From Shinella sp. CPCC 101442 (GTDB lineage Bacteria > Pseudomonadota > Alphaproteobacteria > Rhizobiales > Rhizobiaceae): 64,000 nt of DNA. Made by a program: the position numbers and the translations under genes. The stretch lies in the NCBI RefSeq assembly GCF_024704725.1, contig NZ_JALIQS010000006.1:124001-188000 (forward strand). Reading direction: 5' to 3'. Positions 1 to 9,267 of this stretch are shown here, piece after piece. Below the pieces are notes generated by a model, which saw nothing but the letters and a program-made list of their open reading frames with translations, had not been told where the DNA came from and did not search any database. Position 1 is the stretch's first letter. Each line of letters opens with the position of its first letter.

Positions 1-1
1 C

Positions 2-2287
2 GTGCCCGGCCCGGTCACCTGGCCGCTGCCAACAGGGCTTGGCGGCGTCTTCGGCGACATGATCCTGCGGTTTCCGGCGCTCTTCACCGGTGCCTATCCG
101 ACGGGCACGCTGGCCAGCATCCTCGGCGGTATCATCGCCATTCCCGCCGCCTGGCTGATGGTCTTCAGCGCCGGCCTGATCGGCACGGTGACGATCGAGG
201 ACGAGGAGAACTTCGCTCCCGTCCCGGTCCAGAGCCGCGCCCGCACGGTTGCCGAGGAAGAAGACGACGAAGAGCGCGAGGGACCGCTGACGGTGCTTGC
301 CGGCGCCATGACGCATGCCTGGTATACCGGCCAGGCGCGGATGCGCCGCCTTTTTGGCCTCTCGAACCGGCGCCGGAAGGCGCGGGGTATCGAGCAGCCC
401 TATGATTTCAACGAGGACGAGTTCGGCACGCTGAACGAGCCGGTGCGCGCCCGTGCCGCCACGCGCTCGAGCGAACGTGTCGAGCCGTCCATGGATGGCC
501 GGCGCGCGGTAACCGCCCCGTCGATCAGCCCCGGGGATGACGACGACCTGCCCTTCGAGATGGACGAACGCCTCGCACATCCGAGCGGCATCCTGCCGGA
601 CGAGGATTCCGACGATATCGCCGCCGACTGGGCGCCGCGTCGTGCGCCGACCCGCCAGCCGGCTCCGGCCGCCAGCGCCCGCGTCGTGCCCGCCGCCTCC
701 CGGCCGAAACCCGGCCAGCGCAGCGAGCGTGAAGCCCAGACGTCCTTCGTCGGCCCCGACGGCTTCCAGCTGCCGCCGATCCATCTTCTCACCGAGCCGC
801 GAGGCCAGGTGCGCGACACCACGCTTTCGGCCGACGCGCTTGAACAGAATGCCCGCATGCTGGAAGGCGTGCTGGAGGATTTCGGTGTCAAGGGCGAGAT
901 CATCCATGTTCGCCCCGGCCCGGTCGTGACGCTCTATGAACTGGAGCCGGCGCCCGGCATCAAGTCGTCGCGCGTCATCGGCCTTGCCGACGATATCGCC
1001 CGTTCGATGAGCGCGATCGCCGCGCGCGTCGCCGTGGTGCCCGGCCGCAATGCCATCGGCATCGAACTGCCGAACCAGAGCCGCGAGACAGTCTATCTGC
1101 GCGAGCTCATCGCATCCCGTGATTTCGAAACCTCCAAGGCCCGCCTCGCCATGGCGCTCGGCAAGACGATCGGCGGCGAACCGGTCATCTCCGACATCGC
1201 CAAGATGCCGCATCTGCTTGTTGCCGGCACCACCGGCTCAGGCAAGTCGGTCGCCATCAACACGATGATCCTCTCGCTGCTCTACCGCCTGAAGCCGGAA
1301 CAGTGCCGCCTGATCATGATCGATCCGAAAATGCTGGAACTGTCTGTCTATGACGGCATCCCGCATCTGCTTTCCCCCGTCGTCACCGATCCGAAGAAGG
1401 CCGTCGTCGCCTTGAAGTGGACGGTGCGCGAGATGGAGGAGCGCTACAAGAAGATGTCGAAGATCGGCGTGCGCAACATCGACGGCTTCAACAGCCGCGT
1501 CGAGCAGGCGCTCGCCAAGGGCGAGACGATGACCCGAACCGTCCAGACCGGCTTCGACCGCCAGACCGGCGAAGCGATGTACGAGACGGAAGAGTTCGAT
1601 CTCCAGCCGATCCCCTACATCGTCGTCATCATCGACGAGATGGCCGACCTGATGATGGTCGCCGGCAAGGATATCGAAGGGGCCGTGCAACGCCTCGCCC
1701 AGATGGCGCGTGCCGCCGGCATCCACGTCATCATGGCGACGCAGCGCCCCTCGGTCGATGTCATCACCGGTACGATCAAGGCGAACTTCCCCACCCGCAT
1801 CTCCTTCCAGGTGACGTCGAAGATCGACAGCCGCACGATCCTTGGCGAACAGGGCGCCGAACAGCTGCTCGGCATGGGCGACATGCTCTACATGGCTGGC
1901 GGCGGGCGTATCCAGCGCGTGCACGGGCCGTTCGTATCGGACGGCGAGGTCGAGGCGGTCGTCGCGCATCTGAAGGCGCAGGGCGCGCCGCAATATCTCG
2001 ACGCCATCACCGAGGACGACGACGAGGATGGCGAGGGCGGCGGCGGTGGTCCGGCCGGAACCGCCAATCTCGATGATTCCGACGATCCCTACGACCAGGC
2101 GGTCGCCGTGGTGCTGCGCGATGGCAAGGCCTCCACGTCCTATATCCAGCGCCGCCTCGGCATCGGCTACAACCGCGCCGCCTCGCTGATCGAGCGCATG
2201 GAGAAGGAGGGTCTGATCGGCCCTGCCAATCACGCCGGAAAGCGCGAAATCCTCGTGCCGACGGAAGACGAAATTTCGGGACGATGA
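2..2287 (+). CDS. ftsK: DNA translocase FtsK, 5'-truncated by the window edge
   Basis: FtsK is the septal DNA pump that clears and aligns chromosome termini for XerCD recombination at division. The open frame runs from the first bases; a GTG at 2 opens it, but the gene almost certainly starts upstream because only the last N-terminal membrane segment is present (residues about 40-62). An acidic/Pro-rich linker follows (about 65-255), then the RecA-like motor with Walker A GTTGSGKS near residue 409 and Walker [12 protein letters not shown] near 540. The C-terminal winged-helix gamma domain, which reads KOPS sites, lies at about 695-755 ([20 protein letters not shown]). The 761 visible residues are shorter than a full rhizobial FtsK, which has four membrane helices. 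lolA follows on the same strand. Identity is certain; only the start is missing. Confidence 0.97.
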   Translation: MPGPVTWPLPTGLGGVFGDMILRFPALFTGAYPTGTLASILGGIIAIPAAWLMVFSAGLIGTVTIEDEENFAPVPVQSRARTVAEEEDDEEREGPLTVLAGAMTHAWYTGQARMRRLFGLSNRRRKARGIEQPYDFNEDEFGTLNEPVRARAATRSSERVEPSMDGRRAVTAPSISPGDDDDLPFEMDERLAHPSGILPDEDSDDIAADWAPRRAPTRQPAPAASARVVPAASRPKPGQRSEREAQTSFVGPDGFQLPPIHLLTEPRGQVRDTTLSADALEQNARMLEGVLEDFGVKGEIIHVRPGPVVTLYELEPAPGIKSSRVIGLADDIARSMSAIAARVAVVPGRNAIGIELPNQSRETVYLRELIASRDFETSKARLAMALGKTIGGEPVISDIAKMPHLLVAGTTGSGKSVAINTMILSLLYRLKPEQCRLIMIDPKMLELSVYDGIPHLLSPVVTDPKKAVVALKWTVREMEERYKKMSKIGVRNIDGFNSRVEQALAKGETMTRTVQTGFDRQTGEAMYETEEFDLQPIPYIVVIIDEMADLMMVAGKDIEGAVQRLAQMARAAGIHVIMATQRPSVDVITGTIKANFPTRISFQVTSKIDSRTILGEQGAEQLLGMGDMLYMAGGGRIQRVHGPFVSDGEVEAVVAHLKAQGAPQYLDAITEDDDEDGEGGGGGPAGTANLDDSDDPYDQAVAVVLRDGKASTSYIQRRLGIGYNRAASLIERMEKEGLIGPANHAGKREILVPTEDEISGR

Positions 2288-2290
2288 CCG

Positions 2291-2315
2291 GGAACGGAGT
2301 GCCTTCTGCGACGTT
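2291..2315 (+). promoter_or_regulatory. Candidate EcfG/RpoE2-type promoter for lolA
   Basis: GGAAC at 2291-2295, a 16-nt spacer, then CGTT at 2312-2315. This matches the GGAAC-N16/17-CGTT pattern of the alphaproteobacterial general stress sigma factor EcfG (RpoE2). It lies just after the ftsK stop and about 85 nt upstream of lolA. One chance match in 64 kb on both strands would not be surprising, so the intergenic position is the main support. Confidence 0.4.
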
Positions 2316-2399
2316 TCGACCGGCAAGTCTCGCGTCAGGGCTGAATGCCATTATGGCGCCGCGTTTGGCCCGCATGAAAAACGCATGAAGGAGACCAAG

Positions 2400-3050
2400 A
2401 TGACCCGATCCGAAAAAGCCGGAACGCTGACGCGCCGCGGCTTCACCGGCCTCATGGCCCTGACATTTGCTGCCGGCCTTTCGCTGCTGTCGCCCGTCGA
2501 GGCCTCGGCCCAGGCAAGTGCTGCCGCCCAGAAGATCGCCGATCATTTCGCCTCGGTGAAGACCATGGCCGGCGAATTCGTGCAGTTCGGCCCGCGCGGC
2601 GAGCAGACCGGCGGCAAGTTCTTCATCGATCGCCCCGGCAAGATCCGTTTCAACTACGAAGACCCCTCGCCGATGCGCGTGATCGCCGACGGCCGCTCCG
2701 TCGTCATCGGCAACCGCAAGCTCAAGACCTGGGATCTCTATCCGCTCTCCAAGACACCGCTGAACCTGCTGCTCAGCGAGAAGATCGACCTGTCGGCCAA
2801 GATGGTGCGCAGCGTCAAGGAAGAGGCCGATCTGACGACGATCGTGCTCGGCGACCGCAACATGTTCGGCGATTCGACCATCACCATGATGTTCGACCCG
2901 AAAACCTACGACCTGCGCCAGTGGACGATCACCGACGCCCAGGGCAAGGACACGTCCGTGATGATCTTCAACGTGAAGACCGGCATCCCGCTCGACGCCA
3001 AGGTTTTTACGATACCCTATGACGAAGTCCGCCAGCGCGGCGCCAAGTAA
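2400..3050 (+). CDS. lolA: Outer-membrane lipoprotein carrier protein LolA family
   Basis: A periplasmic chaperone that ferries lipoproteins from the LolCDE exporter to the outer membrane. The 216-residue product has an N-terminal export signal with a twin Arg (LTRRGFTG) and a hydrophobic stretch ending around ASAQA. The mature part has the LolA-type beta-barrel pattern, including GKFFIDRPGKIRFNYEDPSP and the repeated MRVIADG / VVIGNRK strands. ATG 2400 is chosen over ATG 2385 because AAGGAG at 2388-2393 sits 6 nt before it. The gene follows ftsK, an order common in rhizobia. A possible stress promoter lies at 2291-2315. The family assignment is firm; lipoprotein carriage itself is inferred from the family. 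Confidence 0.88.
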   Translation: MTRSEKAGTLTRRGFTGLMALTFAAGLSLLSPVEASAQASAAAQKIADHFASVKTMAGEFVQFGPRGEQTGGKFFIDRPGKIRFNYEDPSPMRVIADGRSVVIGNRKLKTWDLYPLSKTPLNLLLSEKIDLSAKMVRSVKEEADLTTIVLGDRNMFGDSTITMMFDPKTYDLRQWTITDAQGKDTSVMIFNVKTGIPLDAKVFTIPYDEVRQRGAK

Positions 3051-3137
3051 TAGGCGTTTCCGTTTCGGCACGCATGCGCTAAGACGCCTTGAAACCGGCC
3101 CGCTCGACGGGCCGGATGTTTTTGAGGCGGGGCTGGC

Positions 3138-3944
3138 ATGGCACTTTCGATCGCGACCTGGAACATCAATTCCGTGCGGCTGCGCATGCCGCTCGTCGAG
3201 CATTTCCTGAAGACCTTTTCGCCCGACATCCTGTGCCTGCAGGAAACCAAGTGCCCGAACGACCAGTTCCCTTCCAAGCCCTTGAAGGCGCTCGGCTACG
3301 AGCACATCGTCATCCATGGCCAGAAAGGCTATCACGGCGTCGCCACCATCTCCCGCCTGCCGTTGACCGAGATCGTCGAGCGGCGGGATTATTGCGGCGT
3401 CGGCGATGCGCGCCACGTTTCGGTGCTCCTCCATCACCGCGGCAAGTCGATCCGCGTGCACAATTTCTATGTGCCGGCCGGCGGCGACGAGCCGGATCGC
3501 ATGATCAATGCGAAATTCGGCCACAAGCTCGATTTCATCGAGGAGATGAAGCTGTTGCACGCCGAGGCAGAGGCCGGGATTTCCTCCATCCTCGTCGGCG
3601 ACCTCAACATCGCCCCGCTGGAGCATGACGTCTGGTCGCACAAGCAGCTGCTGAAGATCGTCAGTCACACGCCGATCGAGACCGAAGGCCTGACCGAGGT
3701 CATGACCAGGGGCGCCTGGGTTGACCTGATGCGCCGCAAGGTGCCGGCCGAGGAAAAGCTCTATACGTGGTGGAGCTACCGCTCGGCCGACTGGCAGGCC
3801 GCCAACAAGGGCCGCCGCCTAGACCATATCTGGTCCTCGGCCGACCTCGACCCGCATCTCACGAACATTTCCGTCATCCGCGAAGCGCGCGGCTGGGAGC
3901 GGCCGTCGGACCACGTGCCGGTTATTGCCGAGTTCGATTTTTAA
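3138..3944 (+). CDS. xth: Exodeoxyribonuclease III (AP endonuclease family)
   Basis: A Mg-dependent nuclease of base-excision repair that cleaves at abasic sites and trims 3' ends. The 268-residue length is typical. Family signatures are clear: the opening SIATWNINSVR, the metal-binding Glu in LCLQETKC, YHGVATISR, the GDLNIAP motif with catalytic Asp and Asn, RLDHIW, and the terminal SDHVPV with Asp and His. It lies on the plus strand 87 nt after lolA and ends at a short intergenic repeat. Rhizobial genomes carry more than one paralogue, so the symbol is generic. Confidence 0.95.
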   Translation: MALSIATWNINSVRLRMPLVEHFLKTFSPDILCLQETKCPNDQFPSKPLKALGYEHIVIHGQKGYHGVATISRLPLTEIVERRDYCGVGDARHVSVLLHHRGKSIRVHNFYVPAGGDEPDRMINAKFGHKLDFIEEMKLLHAEAEAGISSILVGDLNIAPLEHDVWSHKQLLKIVSHTPIETEGLTEVMTRGAWVDLMRRKVPAEEKLYTWWSYRSADWQAANKGRRLDHIWSSADLDPHLTNISVIREARGWERPSDHVPVIAEFDF

Positions 3945-3946
3945 CA

Positions 3947-3992
3947 GCAATTCCAGCAAAAGCGTGCAGCGGTTTTACGTCTGGAATTTCGG
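3947..3992. repeat. Short rhizobial intergenic palindromic repeat, copy 1
   Basis: GCAATTCCAGCAAAAGCG, then a GCAGCGGTTTT core, then TCTGGAATTTC. The outer arms are inverted (AATTCCAG / CTGGAATT). Related copies are at 4476, 17773, 19125 and 28371. It sits 2 nt after the xth stop. Confidence 0.7.
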
Positions 3993-4000
3993 AATAGAAT

Positions 4001-4456
4001 TCAGGCGAAGCGGCGGGCGAGGCCGCGCATCTGCGTGATCATGGCCGTGAGGTTTTCGCGGATGCGGGCATCCACGAGCACGGCGACGTCCGGGTACTCT
4101 TCCAGCATGCGCCGGAAGAGCGGGCGGTTGATGCGGATGACCTCGCTGTCTTCCCGTGCCACGGCGGTATATTTGCGCTCGACGGCCGAGATCATCGCAA
4201 GCTCCGAAAGCAGCGTGCCGTAGTCCGCCACACCCTCCTCCCGTGTTGCGCCATCGCGCAGCGTCGAGGTGAGCTGGAACGAACCCTGGGCGACGACGAA
4301 GCCGCAATCGGCGGACGTGCCCTCGCGAAACAGCGTCTGCCCTTCCACCAGCCGCCGCCGTTCCGCGCCAAAAGCCATCAGCCGCAGCTTGTCGTCGGCG
4401 AGGCCCGCGAAGAGCGGCACGCGGGAAAGAAGGGCGATGTCGTCGCTGAGAGCCAC
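4001..4456 (-). CDS. Cyclic-nucleotide-binding-domain protein (CRP-like fold, no HTH)
   Basis: The 151-residue protein is essentially one cNMP-binding beta-roll. LSRVPLFAGLADDKLRLMAF is the typical opening, GQTLFREG marks the first strands, and a phosphate-binding cassette reads SELAMISAVERKYTAVA around residues 85-101. The chain ends in a helix without a DNA-binding domain, so it should act through a partner rather than on DNA. It lies 70 nt downstream of cenR on the same strand, with a repeat copy between them. In Brucella the equivalent gene beside otpR is annotated as a cAMP-dependent protein kinase regulatory subunit-like protein and reported to be co-transcribed with it. Ligand and partner are not known from the sequence. 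Confidence 0.85.
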   Translation of the reverse strand: MALSDDIALLSRVPLFAGLADDKLRLMAFGAERRRLVEGQTLFREGTSADCGFVVAQGSFQLTSTLRDGATREEGVADYGTLLSELAMISAVERKYTAVAREDSEVIRINRPLFRRMLEEYPDVAVLVDARIRENLTAMITQMRGLARRFA

Positions 4457-4475
4457 GGCGGGTTCTCCCTGAAAG

Positions 4476-4525
4476 GCAATTCCAGAAAAGCCTGTGACGG
4501 CTCTCCGTTCGGAATTGCGTGAAAC
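4476..4525. repeat. Short rhizobial intergenic palindromic repeat, copy 2
   Basis: GCAATTCCAG at the left and CGGAATTGCGTGAAAC at the right, with a GC-rich centre. It fills the space between the cNMP-binding gene and the 3' end of cenR, so it would be transcribed within their mRNA. Confidence 0.7.
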
Positions 4526-4526
4526 T

Positions 4527-5210
4527 CTATGGAACGATCTTGTATCCGCCGTTCTCTGTCACGAGAATCTCGGCATTGGAAGGGTCGCGTTCGATCTTCT
4601 GGCGCAGGCGATAGACATGGGTTTCCAGCGTGTGGGTCGTCACACCGGAATTGTAGCCCCAGACTTCCTCCAGCAGCACGTCGCGCGTCACGACCTTCTG
4701 GTCGGCGCGATAGAGATAGCGAATGATCGCCGCTTCCTTTTCCGTGAGGCGGATCTTCTGGCCGTTTTCAAGGGTCAGCAGTTTCTGGCCAGGCTTGAAC
4801 GTATAGGGGCCGACGGTGAAGGTGGCGTCCTCGCTGCTCTCGTGCTGGCGCAGCTGCGCGCGGATACGGGCAAGCAGCACGGCGAAGCGGAAGGGCTTCG
4901 TCACGTAGTCGTTGGCGCCGGCTTCCAGGCCGAGAATCGTGTCCGAATCGGTGTCATGCCCGGTCAGCATGATGATCGGTGCCTTGAAGCCGCCCTTGCG
5001 CAGCAGTTTCACCGCCTCGCGCCCGTCCATGTCCGGCAGGCCGACATCCATGATCAGAAGGTCGATCTGGTTGGCGCGCGCCGCCTGGATGCCCTTGCCG
5101 GCGGTCGTTTCCTCGAGCGTGGTGAATTCCTCGTAGAGCGAAAGCTGCTCGACGAGCGTCTCGCGAAGGTCGTTGTCGTCATCGACAAGAAGGATCGTGC
5201 GGGATGTCAT
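4527..5210 (-). CDS. cenR: OmpR-family response regulator, CenR/OtpR type
   Basis: A 227-residue cytoplasmic response regulator. The receiver domain (1-120) has acidic residues D10-D12, phospho-acceptor D55 in LLIMDVGLPD, the Thr in IIMLTGHD and the Lys in YVTKPF. The OmpR-type winged helix (130-227) contains LTEKEAAIIRYL and THTLETHVYRLRQKIE. The sequence and its cNMP-binding neighbour match the CenR/OtpR orthologue group, which governs envelope homeostasis in Caulobacter, Brucella and rhizobia. No histidine kinase is adjacent, as is usual for this regulator. The orthology call rests on recall of the family, not on an alignment. Confidence 0.85.
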   Translation of the reverse strand: MTSRTILLVDDDNDLRETLVEQLSLYEEFTTLEETTAGKGIQAARANQIDLLIMDVGLPDMDGREAVKLLRKGGFKAPIIMLTGHDTDSDTILGLEAGANDYVTKPFRFAVLLARIRAQLRQHESSEDATFTVGPYTFKPGQKLLTLENGQKIRLTEKEAAIIRYLYRADQKVVTRDVLLEEVWGYNSGVTTHTLETHVYRLRQKIERDPSNAEILVTENGGYKIVP

Positions 5211-5341
5211 GCTTTACCTCTCGGCATTTCCCAGGAAAGTAAGGGAGTTAGGGCCAAAATTCAAATAGAAGGGTTGGCCGGCTGACCTCTTTGTGGCTTA
5301 GCCAGTCGAATTGACGCGTGGCGCGAATATGGCAGGGACGG

Positions 5342-5887
5342 ATGAGCCGGATCACATCTCCTAAACAATGCGTGAACACCATCCTCGTGCGCCCGGCGCC
5401 GGGGCGGAAAACCCGCGCCATCGTGCAGGTCGGGCCTTTGCGTATCCCCGCCGCCATCGGCCGAACGGGGCGCACGAGCAACAAGCGCGAGGGCGATGGC
5501 GCGACGCCGATCGCCGCCATGAAAATCCTCTCGGGTTTTCTGCGCGGCGACAGGCTTTCCCAGCCGAGGACCGCACTGCCGCTCCAGCGCACCCGTCCGG
5601 CAATGCTGTGGTGCGACGCTTCCGGCCATCCAAGCTACAACCGCCTCGTCCGCGCCCCCTTCAAGCCGAGCCACGAGGAGATGCAGCGCAAGGATGAACT
5701 CTATGACATCTGCCTTGTGCTCGACTGGAACGTGAGCGCGCGCCGCCGCAATGCCGGCTCGGCCATCTTCTTCCACCTCATCCGTCCCGGCTACGAGCCG
5801 ACGGCGGGCTGTGTCGCCGTCTCCCGGCAGGACATGCTGCGCATCCTGCCGCATCTGCGTCGCGGTACGGTCGTGCGCGTCCTCTAA
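5342..5887 (+). CDS. L,D-transpeptidase (YkuD-like) family protein
   Basis: The 181-residue protein belongs to a compact L,D-transpeptidase-like family. Recognisable parts are AIGRTGRTSNKREGDGATPI near the N-terminus, the His in IFFHLIRPGYEPT, and a TAGCVAVS motif holding the presumed catalytic Cys, which corresponds to the S/T-H-G-C motif of YkuD enzymes. No signal peptide is obvious. ATG 5342 is preferred over GTG 5318 because the extra N-terminus is not conserved-looking; neither has a strong ribosome binding site. The gene is divergent from cenR, an envelope regulator, which fits a role in peptidoglycan remodelling, but substrate and location are inferred. Confidence 0.75.
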   Translation: MSRITSPKQCVNTILVRPAPGRKTRAIVQVGPLRIPAAIGRTGRTSNKREGDGATPIAAMKILSGFLRGDRLSQPRTALPLQRTRPAMLWCDASGHPSYNRLVRAPFKPSHEEMQRKDELYDICLVLDWNVSARRRNAGSAIFFHLIRPGYEPTAGCVAVSRQDMLRILPHLRRGTVVRVL

Positions 5888-5992
5888 GCTTTTCTCTCGC
5901 TGCGCCGCTGAAATGGCGCGCGCGTGGACCTATATGCAGCCTCGCCTTCCAAAAACCCGCCCGGGTTCATCCCTTTTCATGGAGACATTCTC

Positions 5993-6823
5993 ATGAGCGA
6001 TCAGCCGACAATTCTCTTTCACGACGGCAACAGCATTCCGCAGGTCGGCCTCGGCGTCTGGCAGACCCCCAACGACACGGCCGTAACGGCCGTCAAGGCG
6101 GCCCTTGGCGCCGGCTACCGCCATATCGATACCGCTGCGATCTACGAGAATGAAGAGGGTGTCGGCGAGGGTATTCACACTTCCGGCGTTGCCCGTTCAG
6201 AGATCTTCCTGACGACGAAGCTGTGGAATTCAGAGCAAGGCTACGACACGACGCTGAAGGCCTTCGATGCCAGCCTCAAGCGCCTCGGTACCGACTATGT
6301 CGACCTCTATCTTATCCATTGGCCGGCGCCGAACCGCGATCAGTATGTCGAGACCTGGAAGGCCTTCATCCAACTGCAGAAGGAAGGCCGCGCCCGCTCC
6401 ATCGGCGTGTCAAACTTCTATCCCGAGCACCTGCAGCGGCTGATCGACGAAACCGGCATCACGCCTGTGATCAACCAGATCGAACTGCATCCGGATTTTC
6501 CGCAGACGGAAGCCCGTGCCTATCACGACAAGCACCGCATCGTCACCCAGTCGTGGAGCCCGCTCGGTCAGGGCACGCTGCTTGAAAACCCCATCGTCGC
6601 CAGGGTTGCCGCCAAGCATGGCCGCACGCCCGCGCAGGTCATCACCCGCTGGCACATCGACAACGGTCTCGTCGTGATCCCGAAGTCGGTAACGCCGTCG
6701 CGTATCGCGGAGAATTTCCAGGTCTTCGATTTCAAGCTCGACGCCGAGGACATGGCGACCTTCGCCACTCTTGAAAAGGACGGCAAGCGCATCGGTCCCG
6801 ATCCGAAGACGGCGACGTTCTGA
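5993..6823 (+). CDS. Aldo/keto reductase (2,5-diketo-D-gluconate reductase-like)
   Basis: A 276-residue cytosolic NADPH-dependent reductase with a TIM-barrel fold. The catalytic tetrad is visible: Asp and Tyr in DTAAIYENEEGVG, Lys in FLTTKLWN and His in LIHWPAP. Cofactor-binding segments are SIGVSNF, QIELHP, SWSPLGQG and the C-terminal VIPKSV with TPSRIAENFQVFDF. ATG 5993 is chosen because GGAGA lies 8-12 nt upstream; an upstream in-frame extension to 5924 has no family resemblance. The physiological substrate cannot be read from the sequence. It converges on rlmN with 30 nt between the stops. Confidence 0.92.
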   Translation: MSDQPTILFHDGNSIPQVGLGVWQTPNDTAVTAVKAALGAGYRHIDTAAIYENEEGVGEGIHTSGVARSEIFLTTKLWNSEQGYDTTLKAFDASLKRLGTDYVDLYLIHWPAPNRDQYVETWKAFIQLQKEGRARSIGVSNFYPEHLQRLIDETGITPVINQIELHPDFPQTEARAYHDKHRIVTQSWSPLGQGTLLENPIVARVAAKHGRTPAQVITRWHIDNGLVVIPKSVTPSRIAENFQVFDFKLDAEDMATFATLEKDGKRIGPDPKTATF

Positions 6824-6853
6824 TCCGGCGGAGGAGGGGCCTTAAAAAGCCCC

Positions 6854-8092
6854 TCAGTCGTCCTCGCCGTGGCCGACGATCATCATGGCTTCGAAGGCCA
6901 TGCGTTCGACCTTGCGCATGCGCTCGGATTCCGACTTCAGCTGGCCGCAGGCAGCCAGGATGTCGCGGCCGCGCGGGGTGCGGATCGGCGAGGCATAGCC
7001 GGCCTGGTTGATGAAATCGGCGAAACGCTCGATCTGCTCCCAGTCGGAACACTGGTAGTTCGTGCCCGGCCAGGGGTTGAACGGGATGAGGTTGATCTTG
7101 GCCGGAATGCCCTTCAGCAGCTGGGTGAGCAGCTTGGCATCCTCCAGACTATCGTTGACGTCCTTCAGCATCACATATTCGAAGGTGATGCGGCGCGCAT
7201 TCGACAGGCTCGGATAGGCCCGGCAGGCTTCGAGCAGTTCCTTCAGCGGATACTTCTTGTTGATCGGCACCAGCATGTCGCGCAGCTCGTCGCGCACGGC
7301 ATGCAGCGAGATCGCCAGCATCACGCCGATCTCCGACCCCGTGCGATAGATTTCCGGCACGATACCCGAGGTGGACAACGTCACGCGGCGCTTGGAAAGC
7401 GACAGGCCGTCGCCGTCTGTGGCGATCAGCAGCGCCGTTTTCACGCTCTCGAAATTGTAGAGCGGCTCGCCCATGCCCATCATGACGATGTTGGAGACCT
7501 TGCGGCCTTCGGCGGGCGCAATCATGCCCGCCGGGGTGTCGCGGTCCGGGAAATCGCCGAGCCGGTCGCGGGCAAGCAGCAGCTGCGAGAGGATTTCCTC
7601 CGCCGTCAGGTTGCGCACCAGCTTCTGGGTGCCGGTATGACAGAAGGAGCAGGTCAGCGTGCAACCGACCTGGCTGGAAATGCACAGCGTGCCGCGACCT
7701 TCTTCCGGGATATAGACGGTCTCGATCTCGACCGGACGGCCGGCGCCGCGCGCGGGAAAGCGCAGGAGCCACTTGCGCGTGCCGTCATTGGAAATCTGCT
7801 CGTCGACGATCTCCGGGCGGGCGATGGTGAAATGCTTCTTCAGCATCTCGCGCATGTCCTTGGAGACATTCGTCATGTCGTCGAAATCGGAGACGCCGCG
7901 CACATAGAGCCAGTGCCAGAGCTGGCTGACGCGCATCTTCACCTGACGCTCCGCCACACCCTTTTCGACCAGCGCGCGGCCCATGTCCTCGCGCGAAAGG
8001 CCAATCAGGGTCGGCTTTTCCGCCGCCGGAACGGTGCGGACGGCAGGTGCCTTGGCCGGGTCGGCCGTGTTGAGAAAATCCATGCTTGCCAT
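6854..8092 (-). CDS. rlmN: Dual-specificity 23S rRNA/tRNA adenine-C2 methyltransferase RlmN
   Basis: A radical-SAM enzyme that methylates C2 of A2503 in 23S rRNA and A37 in some tRNAs. The 413-residue chain carries the 4Fe-4S motif in [15 protein letters not shown] (CxxxCxxC), [24 protein letters not shown] and the C-terminal LAACGQL with the methyl-carrying Cys. The start at 8092 (MASMDF) is chosen because GAGGAA lies about 9 nt upstream on the minus strand; a frame extension to 8191 looks non-coding. It appears to be a single-gene unit. Confidence 0.96.
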   Translation of the reverse strand: MASMDFLNTADPAKAPAVRTVPAAEKPTLIGLSREDMGRALVEKGVAERQVKMRVSQLWHWLYVRGVSDFDDMTNVSKDMREMLKKHFTIARPEIVDEQISNDGTRKWLLRFPARGAGRPVEIETVYIPEEGRGTLCISSQVGCTLTCSFCHTGTQKLVRNLTAEEILSQLLLARDRLGDFPDRDTPAGMIAPAEGRKVSNIVMMGMGEPLYNFESVKTALLIATDGDGLSLSKRRVTLSTSGIVPEIYRTGSEIGVMLAISLHAVRDELRDMLVPINKKYPLKELLEACRAYPSLSNARRITFEYVMLKDVNDSLEDAKLLTQLLKGIPAKINLIPFNPWPGTNYQCSDWEQIERFADFINQAGYASPIRTPRGRDILAACGQLKSESERMRKVERMAFEAMMIVGHGEDD

Positions 8093-8197
8093 CGGGTCAT
8101 TCCTCAAGAACAGCCGGCGTCGGCGCAGGCTTTTGCGCCACAGCGGTCCATGCTCGACTGAAGTTCGTTGCGGGCCAGGAAACGCCGACAATGCGGC

Positions 8198-9136
8198 TTA
8201 CGGCCCAGTTGCCGGCCCTTTAGCATCATTCCCGCCGAAAGTCACCTGCCTCACGCAGACCTCGCGAAGACACGTTCTGAGCCAGCGATGCGCCGGATCG
8301 GCATCCATGCGCGGATGCCAGAGCATCGATATGGTGAACTCCGGCAGATCAAACGGCAGGGAAAACCGCGTCACCCCATCGTGAAGCGACATCGTCGACC
8401 GGTCCGAGACCTGTGCGATCAGGTCCGAATTCCGCGCGAGTGCCACGGCCTCGGTAAAACTCGGCACCGTCACGACGATGTTGCGCGTCAGTCCTCTCTG
8501 CGCCAATGCCTCGTCGATCGGGCCGCGTTCACGCCTGCCGCGCGAGACGAGGATGTGATCCCCCTCCGCGTAGCGCTCCGGTGTCACCGGCTCGGTCAGG
8601 AGCGGATGCCCGGTGCGAACGATACCGACGAAACGATCGCGAAAGAGCGCCTGTGCTCGCACTTCCGGTCCCGTCGTATCGCCGATCACGCCGGTTTCCA
8701 GGTCCACGACCCCGTCGCGCAGCGGCGTGCTCTCCTTGTCGGGCTTCGGCACGAAGCGCAGTTTCACCCCCGGCGCCTCAAGCGCCACGCGGGCCAGCAA
8801 CGCCGGACCGAACGTATCGACGAAACCTTCCCGGTTGCGTAGGGTGAAGGTCCGCACGAGGCTCTTGAGGTCGAGGAGAGCGGCCGGCCGCAGCAAAGCC
8901 TCCGCTTCCCGCACGATCCTCCCGACATCCAGCCGAAGCTCCATGGCGCGCGGTGTCGGCACCAGTCCGCGGCCTGCCCGCACGAGCAGCGGGTCGCCGG
9001 TCGCCTCGCGCAGACGCGCGAGGGCTCGGCTCATCGCCGACGGGCTGAGCCGCAGTCGCCGCGCCGCACGCGCGACGCTGCCTTCTGCCAGAAGCACATC
9101 GAGCGTGACGAGAAGATTGAGGTCTGGTCCGGACAT
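8198..9136 (-). CDS. LysR-family transcriptional regulator, divergent from an MFS exporter
   Basis: A 312-residue LysR-type regulator. The N-terminal winged helix is clear (LNLLVTLDVLLAEGSVARAA, LSPSAMSRALARLRE) and is followed by a periplasmic-binding-protein-like effector domain from about residue 90. It lies head to head with the MFS gene across 131 nt, the usual arrangement for a regulator controlling the divergent transporter. The effector is unknown. The symbol is left blank because LysR proteins cannot be subtyped safely by eye. Confidence 0.9.
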   Translation of the reverse strand: MSGPDLNLLVTLDVLLAEGSVARAARRLRLSPSAMSRALARLREATGDPLLVRAGRGLVPTPRAMELRLDVGRIVREAEALLRPAALLDLKSLVRTFTLRNREGFVDTFGPALLARVALEAPGVKLRFVPKPDKESTPLRDGVVDLETGVIGDTTGPEVRAQALFRDRFVGIVRTGHPLLTEPVTPERYAEGDHILVSRGRRERGPIDEALAQRGLTRNIVVTVPSFTEAVALARNSDLIAQVSDRSTMSLHDGVTRFSLPFDLPEFTISMLWHPRMDADPAHRWLRTCLREVCVRQVTFGGNDAKGPATGP

Positions 9137-9267
9137 GACGCGATCCTAACACGTCGTCTGGGAAACGGCATGGCGTCAAACGCACGAATATAGTGCAAAC
9201 GATACGTATTCCGCCATGTCATGCGGCGGCCTATCTGCTCTGGAGAGATTTCAAAAGGAGCAGAGCC
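9137..9267. promoter_or_regulatory. Divergent control region of lysR and the MFS exporter
   Basis: The 131-nt region holds both promoters. The most striking element is the perfect palindrome ATACGTAT at 9202-9209, inside a wider inverted pair GAATA (9186-9190) and TATTC (9207-9211). This could be the LysR operator. AAAAGGAG about 7 nt before 9268 is the MFS ribosome binding site. I could not place -35/-10 boxes with confidence. Confidence 0.4.

Noticed and set aside
2007-3668. A 553-codon minus-strand frame across the ends of ftsK, lolA and xth.
   Set aside because: It spans three certain plus-strand genes and is compositionally a shadow.
6834-6855. A GAGGGGC/GCCCCTC hairpin between the aldo/keto reductase gene and rlmN.
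   Set aside because: It overlaps the rlmN stop and has no T run on either strand, so a terminator call is not justified.
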